This document shows, in pieces, positions 16,664-24,481 of a stretch of 64,000 nucleotides of DNA. The stretch's first letter is position 1, and every line of letters starts with the position of its first letter. The stretch spans positions 4,076,001 to 4,140,000 of the forward strand of contig NZ_CP139715.1 of assembly GCF_034377285.1 (NCBI RefSeq), written 5' to 3'. The notes beneath the pieces were generated by a model. It ran no database searches. It had not been told where the DNA came from and worked only from the letters and a program-made list of their open reading frames with translations. Made by a program: the position numbers and the translations under genes. Source of the DNA: Thalassobaculum sp. OXR-137 (lineage in GTDB: Bacteria > Pseudomonadota > Alphaproteobacteria > Thalassobaculales > Thalassobaculaceae).

Positions 16664-17452
16664 CTATCGCCTGGAGAGGCGCATCAGCACGGCGGCATAG
16701 AGGCCGGCCACCACTCCGGACAGGGCGAAGGCGGTGAGTACGGCGGCCACACCGTTCATCGGTCCGGCGAGCAGGTGGAGGGCGAGGCAGAAGCAGCCAT
16801 AGACCACCAGGGACGGCTGGGCCGCGTTCATGGTGGCGGCGGTGAAGTCGCGCCCGTAATGGCCCCACAGCATCCAGGTCGAGGCCAGCAGCGTCGTCGG
16901 GAAGGCAAGCAGGATCCCCGACCAGTGGGCGCCGAGCCAGGGACTGGCGGTGGCGACGGTCGCCACCACGATGCCGGCGGCGAGCCCACGCACGATGGCG
17001 AAACGCCATCCGGCCGCCGAGGGCGGGGCCACGGGCTTGGGAATGTCGCGCCGGCGCAGGACATAGGCTGCGACCGCGCCGATCGCCACCGTACAGGCCG
17101 CCACCGTGAGCGAGGGCGTCAGGGAGTCGAGGATCAGGACGCAGACCAGCCAGGCGCAGATGCCGAGCATCGAGGTGACCACGAAATTGAACCGCCGCGC
17201 GGCGTGCACCCAGGCGGTGCAGTAGATCAGGATGATCCCGGTCACGCCGAACGCCATCAGCGCGCCCTCGGCGATGAACTGCCGCTCCTGATCCAGGGCG
17301 ACGAAGAAGAAGCCCGGACCGGCGTTGAACGGCATGGTGATCAGCACCGAGGTCAGCAGCGGTCCGAGACGCCGCGCGAGCCGGCCGGCGGCGATGATCA
17401 CCGAGGCGGTGGCGAGGGTCTTCCAGAGAATGGAGAACAGAACGAGGGTCAT
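16664..17452 (-). CDS. Polytopic membrane protein of unknown function
   Basis: 262 residues from the ATG at 17452, or 286 from a GTG at 17524, 12 bases after the LysR stop; neither start has a strong ribosome site. The protein is almost entirely hydrophobic with about eight to nine membrane segments arranged as two similar halves (LTSVLITMPFNAGPGFF in the first, LLAFPTTLLASTW in the second), a pattern suggesting an internally duplicated small-molecule carrier. I recognise no named family. It follows the LysR gene on the same strand, so it may be co-transcribed with it. Confidence 0.7.
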   Translation of the reverse strand: MTLVLFSILWKTLATASVIIAAGRLARRLGPLLTSVLITMPFNAGPGFFFVALDQERQFIAEGALMAFGVTGIILIYCTAWVHAARRFNFVVTSMLGICAWLVCVLILDSLTPSLTVAACTVAIGAVAAYVLRRRDIPKPVAPPSAAGWRFAIVRGLAAGIVVATVATASPWLGAHWSGILLAFPTTLLASTWMLWGHYGRDFTAATMNAAQPSLVVYGCFCLALHLLAGPMNGVAAVLTAFALSGVVAGLYAAVLMRLSRR

Positions 17453-17536
17453 GGAACCGCTGAGCTGGGGGGCGCCCGGAGAGAGCGCCAGAGACAAGCC
17501 TCTGGCGGCGGCAAAAGCAACCACCCGTCTTGCCGG

Positions 17537-18505
17537 TCAGCCCTCCGGCTTGCGCATGACACCCGTCGCCGCATCGAACGACAGGGTGTCGAAGCCGCGA
17601 TGGGCGTAGTCCGACCAGTCGAGCCAAGCCGCCACCATCCGGTTGGACGGCGCGTCCGGCGGATCGTCGGCCCGGGTCACGGCCCACCAGTCCAATGACA
17701 GCCCCTCGGGCCCCAGCGGCTTGGCGATCAGCGTGCCGTCGGCCAGTTCCGGGCGGGTCGCCCAGCGGCTGAACAGCGCCACGCCGTAGCCGGCCCGCAG
17801 CAGGTCGATGGCCGCCTCCGGCGTCGGCAAGGTGGTGACGCTGCGATAGGGCGTCGACGGCGGGCCGACCAGGGTCTCCCACTCGAAGCCGGGATCGCTG
17901 GAGAAGGGATAGGTGAACAGCCGCTCCTCCGCCAGGATCGACGAGTCGACCCAGGCCTCGCCGGCCAGCCGGTGGTCGGGCGCCATCACCGCCACCACCG
18001 GATCGCTTCCCAGCCAGTGCCATTTGAAGCGCCGGGACGCGGTCGGCTTGCCGAAGACCGTGCTGACATCCACCGAGCCCTCCTGCAGGCAGCCGAGCGG
18101 CCGCGCGGTCGCCCCGACCGACAGGTCGCAGGAAAGCGTCGGGTCGCGCCGCTCCAGGAAGGCGAGGAAGTCAGGCAGCCAATGGAAGCGGCTGTAGGTC
18201 GCCTGTCCGAACCGGACCAGGTCGCGGCCGGTGGAGCGGGCGGTCTCGATATCCTGCTCCAGCCGGCCGAGCTCGCGCAGGAAGCGGTCGGCGAAGGCGT
18301 AGAGCCGCTCCCCCTCCTCGGTCAGGGTCACGCCGGTGGAGCTGCGGCGCACCAGCGGCGTGTTCAGCCGACGCTCGGCCTCGCGCAGCCGGTGGGACGC
18401 CGCCGACTGGGTGATACCGAGGCGGATTCCGGCCGCCGCCACGCTCCCGGTTTCCTTCAGGGCGATCAGCAGGGACAGGTGGTTGGTGCCGAGCCGGGGG
18501 ATCAT
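17537..18505 (-). CDS. LysR family transcriptional regulator
   Basis: 322 residues. The N-terminal winged helix-turn-helix (residues 1-60) reads LIALKETGSVAAAG, GITQSAASHRLREAE and TPLVRRSSTGVTLTEEGERL, with a type 2 periplasmic-binding-like effector domain from about 90 to 300. LysR proteins act as tetramers that regulate a divergent gene with a small-molecule co-inducer. Here the divergent gene is the EamA carrier at 18585, and the 79-base gap holds two overlapping dyads (18521-18552). Confidence 0.92.
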   Translation of the reverse strand: MIPRLGTNHLSLLIALKETGSVAAAGIRLGITQSAASHRLREAERRLNTPLVRRSSTGVTLTEEGERLYAFADRFLRELGRLEQDIETARSTGRDLVRFGQATYSRFHWLPDFLAFLERRDPTLSCDLSVGATARPLGCLQEGSVDVSTVFGKPTASRRFKWHWLGSDPVVAVMAPDHRLAGEAWVDSSILAEERLFTYPFSSDPGFEWETLVGPPSTPYRSVTTLPTPEAAIDLLRAGYGVALFSRWATRPELADGTLIAKPLGPEGLSLDWWAVTRADDPPDAPSNRMVAAWLDWSDYAHRGFDTLSFDAATGVMRKPEG

Positions 18506-18520
18506 GCGGGTATTAAATCA

Positions 18521-18552
18521 TTTCATGACGGCGATGAAAATTTGGAAATTTT
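18521..18552. promoter_or_regulatory. Overlapping dyads in LysR-EamA divergent gap
   Basis: TTTCAT-n7-ATGAAA (18521-18539) overlaps AAAATTT-GG-AAATTTT (18537-18552), both perfect inverted repeats in an AT-rich patch. The first fits the T-N11-A spacing of LysR-type sites. Likely autoregulatory and activator sites of the adjacent LysR protein (inference). Confidence 0.6.
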
Positions 18553-18584
18553 CGATTAATCCGACCGCCTCTATGTGGAGGCGC

Positions 18585-19505
18585 ATGACCCTGATCCGCT
18601 CCCTTCCCCTGCGCGCGCCCCGGCTCACTCCGCCCATGGCCACGCTCGCCGTCATCGCCGCCTGCGTGAGCTTCGGCATGGTGCCGCTGTTCGCCCGGCT
18701 GCTGCAGGACGCCGGCATGTCGGCGGCCTCGATCGGCTTCTTCCGCTACGCCTCCAGCGCCCTGGTGATGTTCCCGTTCCTGCCGCTGGCCAGGGAGAAG
18801 CGCCGCGACGCCCTGCGGATGCTCGGCGCCGGGATCATGATGGGGATCGGCTGGGTCAGCTATCTGGAGGCCCTGGAGACCCAGTCGGTCGCCATGGTCG
18901 GGCTGGTCTACATGACCTATCCGGTCTTCGCCCTGCTGCTCGCCTGGATGCTGGCGCGGCAGACGCCGACCCTGCGGGCCTGGGGCGGCTGCGCCCTGGT
19001 GCTGGCGGCGGCCCTGATGATCTTCGAGGGCGGAGCCGGCGGCGGCACGGGCGGCGGCGCGTCCTGGGCGCTGGTCCTCTCGCTGCCGGCGCCGATCATG
19101 TTCGCGCTGATCATCGTGGTTCTGACCTGCCTCACGCCCCGCCTAACCTCGATGGAGCAGCTCGCCTGCGCCATGGTCGGCTGCGTCATCGGCCTCGCCC
19201 CGCTGGTGGCGCTGACCGATCCGGCAGCCTTCGTGCCCCGCGACGGCGGCGTCTGGCTGACCCTGCTGGCGATGGGGCTGGTGACCGCGCTGATTCCGCA
19301 GATGGTCTATACGATCGCCGCGCCGAAGATCGGCCCCGGCCGGAGCTCCGCGGCGGGCGCGGTGGAGCTGCCGACCATGATCGCGCTCGGCTGGCTGGCC
19401 TTCGGCGAGACGGTCGGCGTGCGGGAGATCGCCGCCTCCGGCCTGGTCCTAGCCGCGATCCTGCTGGTTCCGCCGATCGCCGCCCCGCGGCCGCAGCCGG
19501 CCTAG
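18585..19505 (+). CDS. EamA/DMT family transporter
   Basis: 306 residues with ten predicted membrane segments in two EamA halves (first half containing FFRYASSALVMFPFLPLA, second ending in ELPTMIALGWLAFGE). DMT carriers export or exchange metabolites such as amino acids across the inner membrane. The ATG at 18585 has GGAGG unusually close (3 bases); an upstream ATG at 18573 would add four residues. Divergent from the LysR regulator that likely controls it. The stop codon overlaps the stop of the convergent next gene in a shared CTAG. Confidence 0.87.
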   Translation: MTLIRSLPLRAPRLTPPMATLAVIAACVSFGMVPLFARLLQDAGMSAASIGFFRYASSALVMFPFLPLAREKRRDALRMLGAGIMMGIGWVSYLEALETQSVAMVGLVYMTYPVFALLLAWMLARQTPTLRAWGGCALVLAAALMIFEGGAGGGTGGGASWALVLSLPAPIMFALIIVVLTCLTPRLTSMEQLACAMVGCVIGLAPLVALTDPAAFVPRDGGVWLTLLAMGLVTALIPQMVYTIAAPKIGPGRSSAAGAVELPTMIALGWLAFGETVGVREIAASGLVLAAILLVPPIAAPRPQPA

Positions 19506-20251
19506 CGGGACAGGAACTGAAGCGGGGTCCACACACCGGAGGCGGGATGCGGGGCGACCGCCACATAGCCGCCCGTGCGCAGCGACCCGCCGGTGGCGTT
19601 CAGGTGGTAGAACACGATCGGCCGCATCTTGCCGGAGCCGGTATATTCCTCGCCGACGACCGAGAGATAGAGCCCATCGCATTTGTTGGCAGCAGTGATC
19701 GTCCAGGGGTCCTTTCGCTCCACGGCCCGGGGCCCGCAGTTCGCCAGCGACGGCTCGCGGAACGCGCCCAGAGACACGCCGCGGTCGACCGCGTCCCGCA
19801 CGGCGTCCGACACATTGGCGGACACGGCGAGCTGGAACCACGCCGACCACAGATCCAGCACGTCGGCATGAAGAGTGTGCTTCGGCGACTCCGTCGCCTC
19901 GAACGTCGCCGTGGCGTAGCGCTGGCCCAGGCGGCAGACGTCGCTGACCACGGTCTCCCGCGCCATGCCGATGGTCGTGCCGGCGTAGTAGCCCTCGGCC
20001 TGTTTCGCCTCGAGGTCGGCGCAGGTGTCGACAGGGTCGGTCGCCGTGGTCTTGTCCGCCTTCGGATCGTAGATCTCCATCTCCAGCGGGTCCTCCCGCA
20101 GCAGGAGGTCCGGATCGGCGAACCAGGCGACGATCGCCGGGTTCAGGCGCACCAGCGTCACGGGATCCTTGTCGAGGGCGGCGGCACTCCGGGCGCCGAA
20201 CACCGTCAGGACGACCGCGAGACCGAGTATAAGACGCGCCATGCCGCTCAC
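19502..20251 (-). CDS. Secreted protein of unknown function
   Basis: 249 residues (start GTG at 20251 overlapping the upstream stop as GTGA; ATG at 20242 is the alternative). An N-terminal signal peptide (MARLILGLAVVLTVFGARS, cleavage likely after AAA) predicts periplasmic location. The mature part has four Cys (TCADLE, SDVCRL, LANCGP, NKCDG), likely two disulfides, and ends in a beta-rich segment (VFYHLNATGGSLRTGGYVAVAPHP). I recognise no family. Translationally coupled to the carbonic-anhydrase-like gene. Confidence 0.72.
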   Translation of the reverse strand: MSGMARLILGLAVVLTVFGARSAAALDKDPVTLVRLNPAIVAWFADPDLLLREDPLEMEIYDPKADKTTATDPVDTCADLEAKQAEGYYAGTTIGMARETVVSDVCRLGQRYATATFEATESPKHTLHADVLDLWSAWFQLAVSANVSDAVRDAVDRGVSLGAFREPSLANCGPRAVERKDPWTITAANKCDGLYLSVVGEEYTGSGKMRPIVFYHLNATGGSLRTGGYVAVAPHPASGVWTPLQFLSR

Positions 20252-20769
20252 CGTCCGACCATGTAGCTGCGGGCGAGTTCGCAGTAATGCTCGGCCGAGC
20301 GGTGGATCTGGGCGAAGTCGGCATCGGTGAGGTCGCGCATCTTCTTCGCCGGCGATCCGGCCCAGAGCTCGCCCGTCGGCACCACCTTGCCCGGCGTGAC
20401 CAGGGCGCCGGCGGCCACCATGCCGTGGCGCTGAACCACAGCACCGTCCATCACGGTAGCGCCCATGCCGACGAAGCTGTCATCCTCCAGCGTACAGGCG
20501 TGGATGATGGCGCCATGGCCGATGGTGATGCCGGACCCGATCACCGTCGCGAACCGGTCGGAGGTGATGTGGACGATGGTTCCGTCCTGGATATTGGTGC
20601 GCGCGCCGACCGTGATCGACCGGCCGTCGCCGCGCAGCACCGTGCCGTACCAGATCGAGGCGTCCTCGCCGATCTCGACCTCGCCGATCAGCACGGCGGT
20701 CTCGGCGATGAAGGCGCCTGCCGCCACGCGGGGCGTCTGGCCGTGATGGGGTCGGATAAGGGCGGGCAT
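20248..20769 (-). CDS. Gamma carbonic anhydrase family protein
   Basis: 173 residues from the ATG at 20769 (GGAGG upstream). A left-handed beta-helix of hexapeptide repeats runs from about residue 15 to 135 (IGEVEIGEDASIWYGTVLRGD in consecutive turns). The three zinc-site histidines of the family appear in GTIVHIT, TIGHGAII and IIHACT. Relatives include YrdA/PaaY; true carbonic anhydrase activity is not assured for them. It is trimeric and cytoplasmic in known cases. Followed by a coupled secreted protein gene. Confidence 0.9.
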   Translation of the reverse strand: MPALIRPHHGQTPRVAAGAFIAETAVLIGEVEIGEDASIWYGTVLRGDGRSITVGARTNIQDGTIVHITSDRFATVIGSGITIGHGAIIHACTLEDDSFVGMGATVMDGAVVQRHGMVAAGALVTPGKVVPTGELWAGSPAKKMRDLTDADFAQIHRSAEHYCELARSYMVGR

Positions 20770-20894
20770 CTGTTTCCTCCAATGCAAGACTTCTTGAGGC
20801 GCACTGTAGCCGAACTGACCGTCAGCCTTCATTGCCCAAGTGGCGAGATCGTGACGGGCCGGTGGGGCGAGGGCTGGTTGGACGGAGGCCGGCC

Positions 20895-21467
20895 GTGACC
20901 GCCGCGCCCATCGCGCTCCTGACCGATATGGTCTCCGCCGCCGCGATCTCGACCCTGTCGGCGGCGCGCGGGCTTCCGAACACGGTGTTCTTCGTCTCCA
21001 GCCGTGCCGCCCTGGACCGGCTGTTCGAGCCGTTCGACGCCGACCGCCCCTGGCCGGGGCGGCTGGTCGCCTTCTACAGCGACGTGGTGGTGCCGCAGCG
21101 CTACCTCGATGCGATGTCGCTCGAGCCGGTGAATATCCATCCGGCCCCGCCCGAATATCCGGGCAAGCGGGCCCTGGAATTCGCGCTGCGCGACCGGGTC
21201 GACGCCTATGGGGTGACCGCCCATGTGATGACCCTGCCGGTCGATTCCGGGCCGATCCTGTCGGTTCAGCGCTTTCCCATCACCCCCGGCATGACCGAGG
21301 AGGCGCTGCGCTATCACACCTGGCGGGCCGGGTTCGCACTGATGTTCGGCCTGATGCCGGCTCTGGCGGCCGACGCCCCGCTGTCGCCGGACCCGGCCCT
21401 CGCCTGGGGCACGCGGGACTGCAGCGAGGCTGCCTGGCAGGCGGTGCGCGCGGAGCAATCGGCCTAA
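20895..21467 (+). CDS. Formyltransferase-domain protein (Fmt N-domain-like)
   Basis: 190 residues from a GTG at 20895 with GGAGG six bases upstream. It keeps the formyltransferase catalytic set: NIHPAPPEYPG (Asn and His of the NxH motif, near residue 80) and PVDSGPILSVQ (catalytic Asp with the D-S/T-G-P-I-L motif). It lacks the C-terminal OB domain of methionyl-tRNA formyltransferase (~310 residues), so it is a short stand-alone transferase on an unknown amine, possibly a sugar or amino acid. Its stop overlaps the convergent tetR stop by four bases. Confidence 0.78.
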   Translation: MTAAPIALLTDMVSAAAISTLSAARGLPNTVFFVSSRAALDRLFEPFDADRPWPGRLVAFYSDVVVPQRYLDAMSLEPVNIHPAPPEYPGKRALEFALRDRVDAYGVTAHVMTLPVDSGPILSVQRFPITPGMTEEALRYHTWRAGFALMFGLMPALAADAPLSPDPALAWGTRDCSEAAWQAVRAEQSA

Positions 21468-22051
21468 TCCGCGCAGAGCACCCGCTGCGACATCCTCTGC
21501 ATCGCCGCGACGTAGCGCTCCTGCGACCAGCCGCGGTCGCCGGTCAGATGCTCCCAGTTCCGGACAGACAGAAGGGTCCACAGCAAGTCGGTCGCCTCGT
21601 CGGCATCCAGGTCCGGGTGCAGGTCGCCGTCGGCGGTCAGATCCTGCACGATTGCCGCACAACCCTCGCGCAGGGCCGCCATGCGGTCGTCCCACGCGGC
21701 CGCCGCCTCGGCATCGCTGTCGCGCATGGCCAGCAACGCGCCGCACACCCCATGCACTTCGGGGATGTAGCCGCACCAGGCACGGATGAAGGCCTCCATC
21801 CGCGCCCGTCCGCCGACCGCCGCCCGACACTCGGCCAGCCGCCCCTCCACGTCCTTCACCGCATCGATATAGCGGGTGGTCTCGATCAGCAGCTCGGCGC
21901 GGCTGGGAAAGTGGAGATAGACGGCCTGGCGGCTGACCCCAGCCTGCCGCGCCACATCGGCCATGCGGACGCCTCGGCCCCCGCCTTCCTCCAGAAGGGA
22001 CCAGGCGGCGGTGAGAATGCGTTCGCGGGTATCGGGCTGGGCACTTGACAT
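21464..22051 (-). CDS. TetR family transcriptional regulator
   Basis: 195 residues. The N-terminal HTH matches TetR: RERILTAAWSLLEEGG, then VRMADVARQAGVSRQAVYLHFPSRAELL. The C-terminal helical part (after residue 60) is divergent, as expected for ligand binding. It is divergent from the quinone-reductase gene at 22123, and the gap holds three copies of one dyad, one lying on its own start codon. This points to autorepression and control of the reductase. Confidence 0.92.
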   Translation of the reverse strand: MSSAQPDTRERILTAAWSLLEEGGGRGVRMADVARQAGVSRQAVYLHFPSRAELLIETTRYIDAVKDVEGRLAECRAAVGGRARMEAFIRAWCGYIPEVHGVCGALLAMRDSDAEAAAAWDDRMAALREGCAAIVQDLTADGDLHPDLDADEATDLLWTLLSVRNWEHLTGDRGWSQERYVAAMQRMSQRVLCAD

Positions 22052-22100
22052 GGCGTCAACCTAGCCATATTTGACATCATGTCAATTGACACCGTGTAAA
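22045..22100. promoter_or_regulatory. Three-copy TetR-type operator array overlapping promoter of the reductase gene
   Basis: Copies of TTGACA-n3-TGTCAA: site 1 at 22045-22059 (one mismatch, CGTCAA, spanning the tetR start codon), site 2 at 22071-22085 (perfect), site 3 at 22086-22100 (TGTAAA). The left arm of site 2 doubles as a consensus -35 (TTGACA) and the right arm of site 3 as a -10 (TGTAAA) at 18 bp, so bound repressor would cover the promoter of the gene at 22123. Confidence 0.75.
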
Positions 22101-22122
22101 CCTCTCTCGACCGGAGCCGATC

Positions 22123-22707
22123 ATGAGCAAACGAATCTTCATCTGGGTTGCCCATCCCAAGGCGGACTCCCTGTGCAAGGGCCTGGCCGACGCGTACCAG
22201 TCCGGCGCCCAGGAAACCGGGTCGGAGGTCCGGCGCATGGATCTCAGCGCCATGACCTTCGATCTGAACACCGACGGCTACGGGGCCGATGCCCCGCCGC
22301 TGGAGCCGGACCTGATCGCCTGGCAGGAAGCGGTGGCCTGGGCCGACCACATCCTGGTCGTGCATCCCTACTGGTGGGGCTCGATGCCGACCAAGGCGAA
22401 GTCGGTGATCGACCGGGCGCTCGCCCCCGGCTTCGCCTTCAAGTACCACCGGCGTGGTCTCGCCTGGGACAAGCTGCTGACCGGGAAGACCGCCGACGTG
22501 ATGATCACCTCCGATACTCCGCCGCTGCTCGACACGCTGATCTACTGGCGCCCCGGCCGCCGGGTCATGCGCCACCAGATCCTCGGCTTCTGCGGGGTGA
22601 AGACACGGCGGGCGGTGCAGTTCGGCCCGGTGAAGACCGCCACGCCCGAGAAGATCGACGGCTGGATCGCCCGGTCCAGGAAGCTCGGGATCCGGGCGAC
22701 CGCCTGA
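22123..22707 (+). CDS. NAD(P)H dehydrogenase (quinone), flavodoxin-like fold
   Basis: 194 residues. It matches the KefF/MdaB/NQO1-type family: IFIWVAHPKADSLCKGLADAY at the phosphate loop, then ILVVHPYWWGSMPTKAKSVIDRAL, the conserved FPLYW..P.ILK region. These FAD or FMN enzymes reduce quinones by two electrons and help in electrophile stress. The start has GACCGGAG-type spacing upstream. It is controlled in all likelihood by the divergent TetR protein through the operator array at 22045-22100. Confidence 0.87.
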   Translation: MSKRIFIWVAHPKADSLCKGLADAYQSGAQETGSEVRRMDLSAMTFDLNTDGYGADAPPLEPDLIAWQEAVAWADHILVVHPYWWGSMPTKAKSVIDRALAPGFAFKYHRRGLAWDKLLTGKTADVMITSDTPPLLDTLIYWRPGRRVMRHQILGFCGVKTRRAVQFGPVKTATPEKIDGWIARSRKLGIRATA

Positions 22708-22774
22708 CGCATGACGGTGACATCTCGGCAATCCGCGCCATATCCCCCTGCATCGGAGAGCGGAGCGGGACTGC

Positions 22775-23212
22775 ATGAGTTTGATCGTCGTCTATGGCGG
22801 CCTTTTCCTGACCTCGTTGGGCGCCGCCACGTTCCTGCCGATCCAATCGGAATTCCTGCTCACCGGTCTGATTCTCAGAGACGACTATTCCGTGGTCGCC
22901 CTGGTGATCGTCGCCAGCGTCGGCAACACGCTCGGATCGGTGATCAACTGGGCCATCGGCTGGCAGATCGAGAAGTATAAGGACCGGCGCTGGTTTCCCG
23001 CCTCGCCCGAGCAGCTCGAACGGGCCGCGCAGTGGTATCGGAAATACGGATACTGGTCGCTGCTGCTGAGCTGGGCGCCGTTCATCGGCGACCCGCTCAC
23101 GCTCGCCGCCGGACTGATGCGCGAGCCGCTGTGGATCTTCCTGATCCTCGTCGCCATCGCCAAGACCGTGCGTTACGCTCTCTTCTCCGCCTTCATTCTC
23201 GGGGTGTTCTGA
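22775..23212 (+). CDS. yqaA: YqaA family inner-membrane protein
   Basis: 145 residues with four membrane segments, matching the YqaA branch of the DedA/VTT superfamily: FLPIQSEFLLTGLIL, SVGNTLGSVINWAIGW (conserved G-N-x-x-G), RYGYWSLLLSWAPFIGDPLTLAAG-like text (here KYGYWSLLLSWAPFIGDP then LTLAAGLMREP). The superfamily is implicated in lipid scrambling and membrane homeostasis; YqaA itself has no settled function. A GGAG site lies upstream of the ATG at 22775. Confidence 0.88.
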   Translation: MSLIVVYGGLFLTSLGAATFLPIQSEFLLTGLILRDDYSVVALVIVASVGNTLGSVINWAIGWQIEKYKDRRWFPASPEQLERAAQWYRKYGYWSLLLSWAPFIGDPLTLAAGLMREPLWIFLILVAIAKTVRYALFSAFILGVF

Positions 23213-23397
23213 TCCGCAAGCCCCCTATTCTGCCCCGCACGGACCTACACCGTTGCGCGAGAGCGACTACTGTCGCGCCGCGATGTGGGTTGTAATCCGG
23301 CGCCCGTCGAGCCAGATCGCCTGCACCGGGACCGGATCCCGACACAGACAACCGGACAGCCTGCCTTGTCCCTAGAGACACACCAACGGAGAGCTTC

Positions 23398-24252
23398 ATG
23401 AACGACATGCCGTCCTACACGCCGCCCAAGGTCTGGACCTGGGACAAGGAAAACGGCGGACGCTTTGCCAGCACGAACCGCCCGGTCGCCGGCGCCACCC
23501 ACGACAAGGAGCTGCCGGTCGGCGAGCATGCGCTACAGCTCTACTCGCTCGGCACCCCGAACGGCGTGAAGGTCACCATCATGCTGGAGGAGCTACTGGC
23601 CGCCGGTCATAAGGGCGCGGAGTACGACGCCTGGATCATCAAGATCGGCGACGGCGACCAGTTCGGCAGCGGCTTCGTGGGGATCAACCCGAACTCCAAG
23701 ATCCCGGCCCTGCTCGACCGCAGCGTCGACAAGCCGATCCGGGTCTTCGAATCCGGCTCGATCCTGTTCTACCTGGCGGAGAAGTTCGGCGCCTTCCTGC
23801 CGACGGATCCGGCCAAGCGCACCGAGACCATGAACTGGCTGTTCTGGCAGATGGGCAGCGCGCCGTATCTCGGCGGCGGCTTCGGCCATTTCTACGCCTA
23901 TGCGCCGGACAAGTGGGAGTATCCGATCAACCGCTTCGCCATGGAGACCAAGCGCCAGCTCGACGTCATGGAGCGCCAGCTCGCCGAGAACCAGTACATC
24001 GCCGGCGACGAATACACGATCGCCGACATGGCCATCTGGGGTTGGTACGGCCAGCTCGCCCAGGGCAAGCTCTACGATGCGGGCGAGTTCCTGGACGTGG
24101 CCTCCTACAAGAACGTCCAGCGCTGGACCAACGAACTCGCCGAGCGCAAGGGCGTGAAGCGCGGCCGCGTGGTCAACCGCGTGCGCGGCGAGGACAACGA
24201 GAAGCTGGAGGAGCGCCACAGCGCCGCTGACATCGACGCGCTCGGCCTCTGA
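23398..24252 (+). CDS. yghU: Glutathione-dependent disulfide-bond oxidoreductase, YghU type GST
   Basis: 284 residues, close to E. coli YghU. The N-terminal extension before the thioredoxin fold (YTPPKVWTWDKENGGRFASTNRPVAG in consecutive blocks) is diagnostic, followed by LYSLGTPNGVKVTIMLEEL, NPNSKIPAL and FESGSILFYLAEKFG. YghU-type GSTs bind two glutathione molecules and have disulfide-bond reductase activity in the cytoplasm. CGGAGAGC precedes the ATG. Followed by a strong terminator at 24264. Confidence 0.93.
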   Translation: MNDMPSYTPPKVWTWDKENGGRFASTNRPVAGATHDKELPVGEHALQLYSLGTPNGVKVTIMLEELLAAGHKGAEYDAWIIKIGDGDQFGSGFVGINPNSKIPALLDRSVDKPIRVFESGSILFYLAEKFGAFLPTDPAKRTETMNWLFWQMGSAPYLGGGFGHFYAYAPDKWEYPINRFAMETKRQLDVMERQLAENQYIAGDEYTIADMAIWGWYGQLAQGKLYDAGEFLDVASYKNVQRWTNELAERKGVKRGRVVNRVRGEDNEKLEERHSAADIDALGL

Positions 24253-24263
24253 GATCGTCCGAC

Positions 24264-24300
24264 AGCCGGGGAAGCGGATCGCCACTTCCCCGGCTTCTTT
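24264..24300 (+). terminator. Rho-independent terminator after yghU
   Basis: Perfect 11-bp stem AGCCGGGGAAG (24264-24274) / CTTCCCCGGCT (24285-24295), 10-base loop, then TCTTTGAT. Confidence 0.78.
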
Positions 24301-24315
24301 GATACCCTCTCTACC

Positions 24316-24424
24316 GACCTCGGCCTGAGCAGCTCCGAAGGAGCGTGTCGAAGGACGACCTCAGCCACTCTGAAGCAGGCCCTTCGACACGCCCCCGCTA
24401 TCGCGGAGGCTGCTCTGGGCGAGG
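24316..24424. repeat. Family A palindromic intergenic repeat, copy 2
   Basis: Inverted arm GACCTCGGCCTGAGCAGC ... CGTGTCGAAGG (24316-24354) followed by direct arm GGCCCTTCGACACG ... GCTGCTCTGGGCGAGG (24378-24424). The arms are in the opposite order to copy 1. Sits between convergent yghU and trkH. Confidence 0.82.
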
Positions 24425-24481
24425 GCTAAGGGTGGGTGCAAGCAAGCGGCCGAGACAGCAGCACTCCCAGTGGCACACCGC

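Noticed and set aside
14838-18023. Very long minus-strand open frame spanning several genes upstream of the SDR
   Set aside because: Only the last 254 codons match a protein family; the rest is antiphase to well-supported hydrolase, membrane protein and LysR genes and is an effect of high GC.
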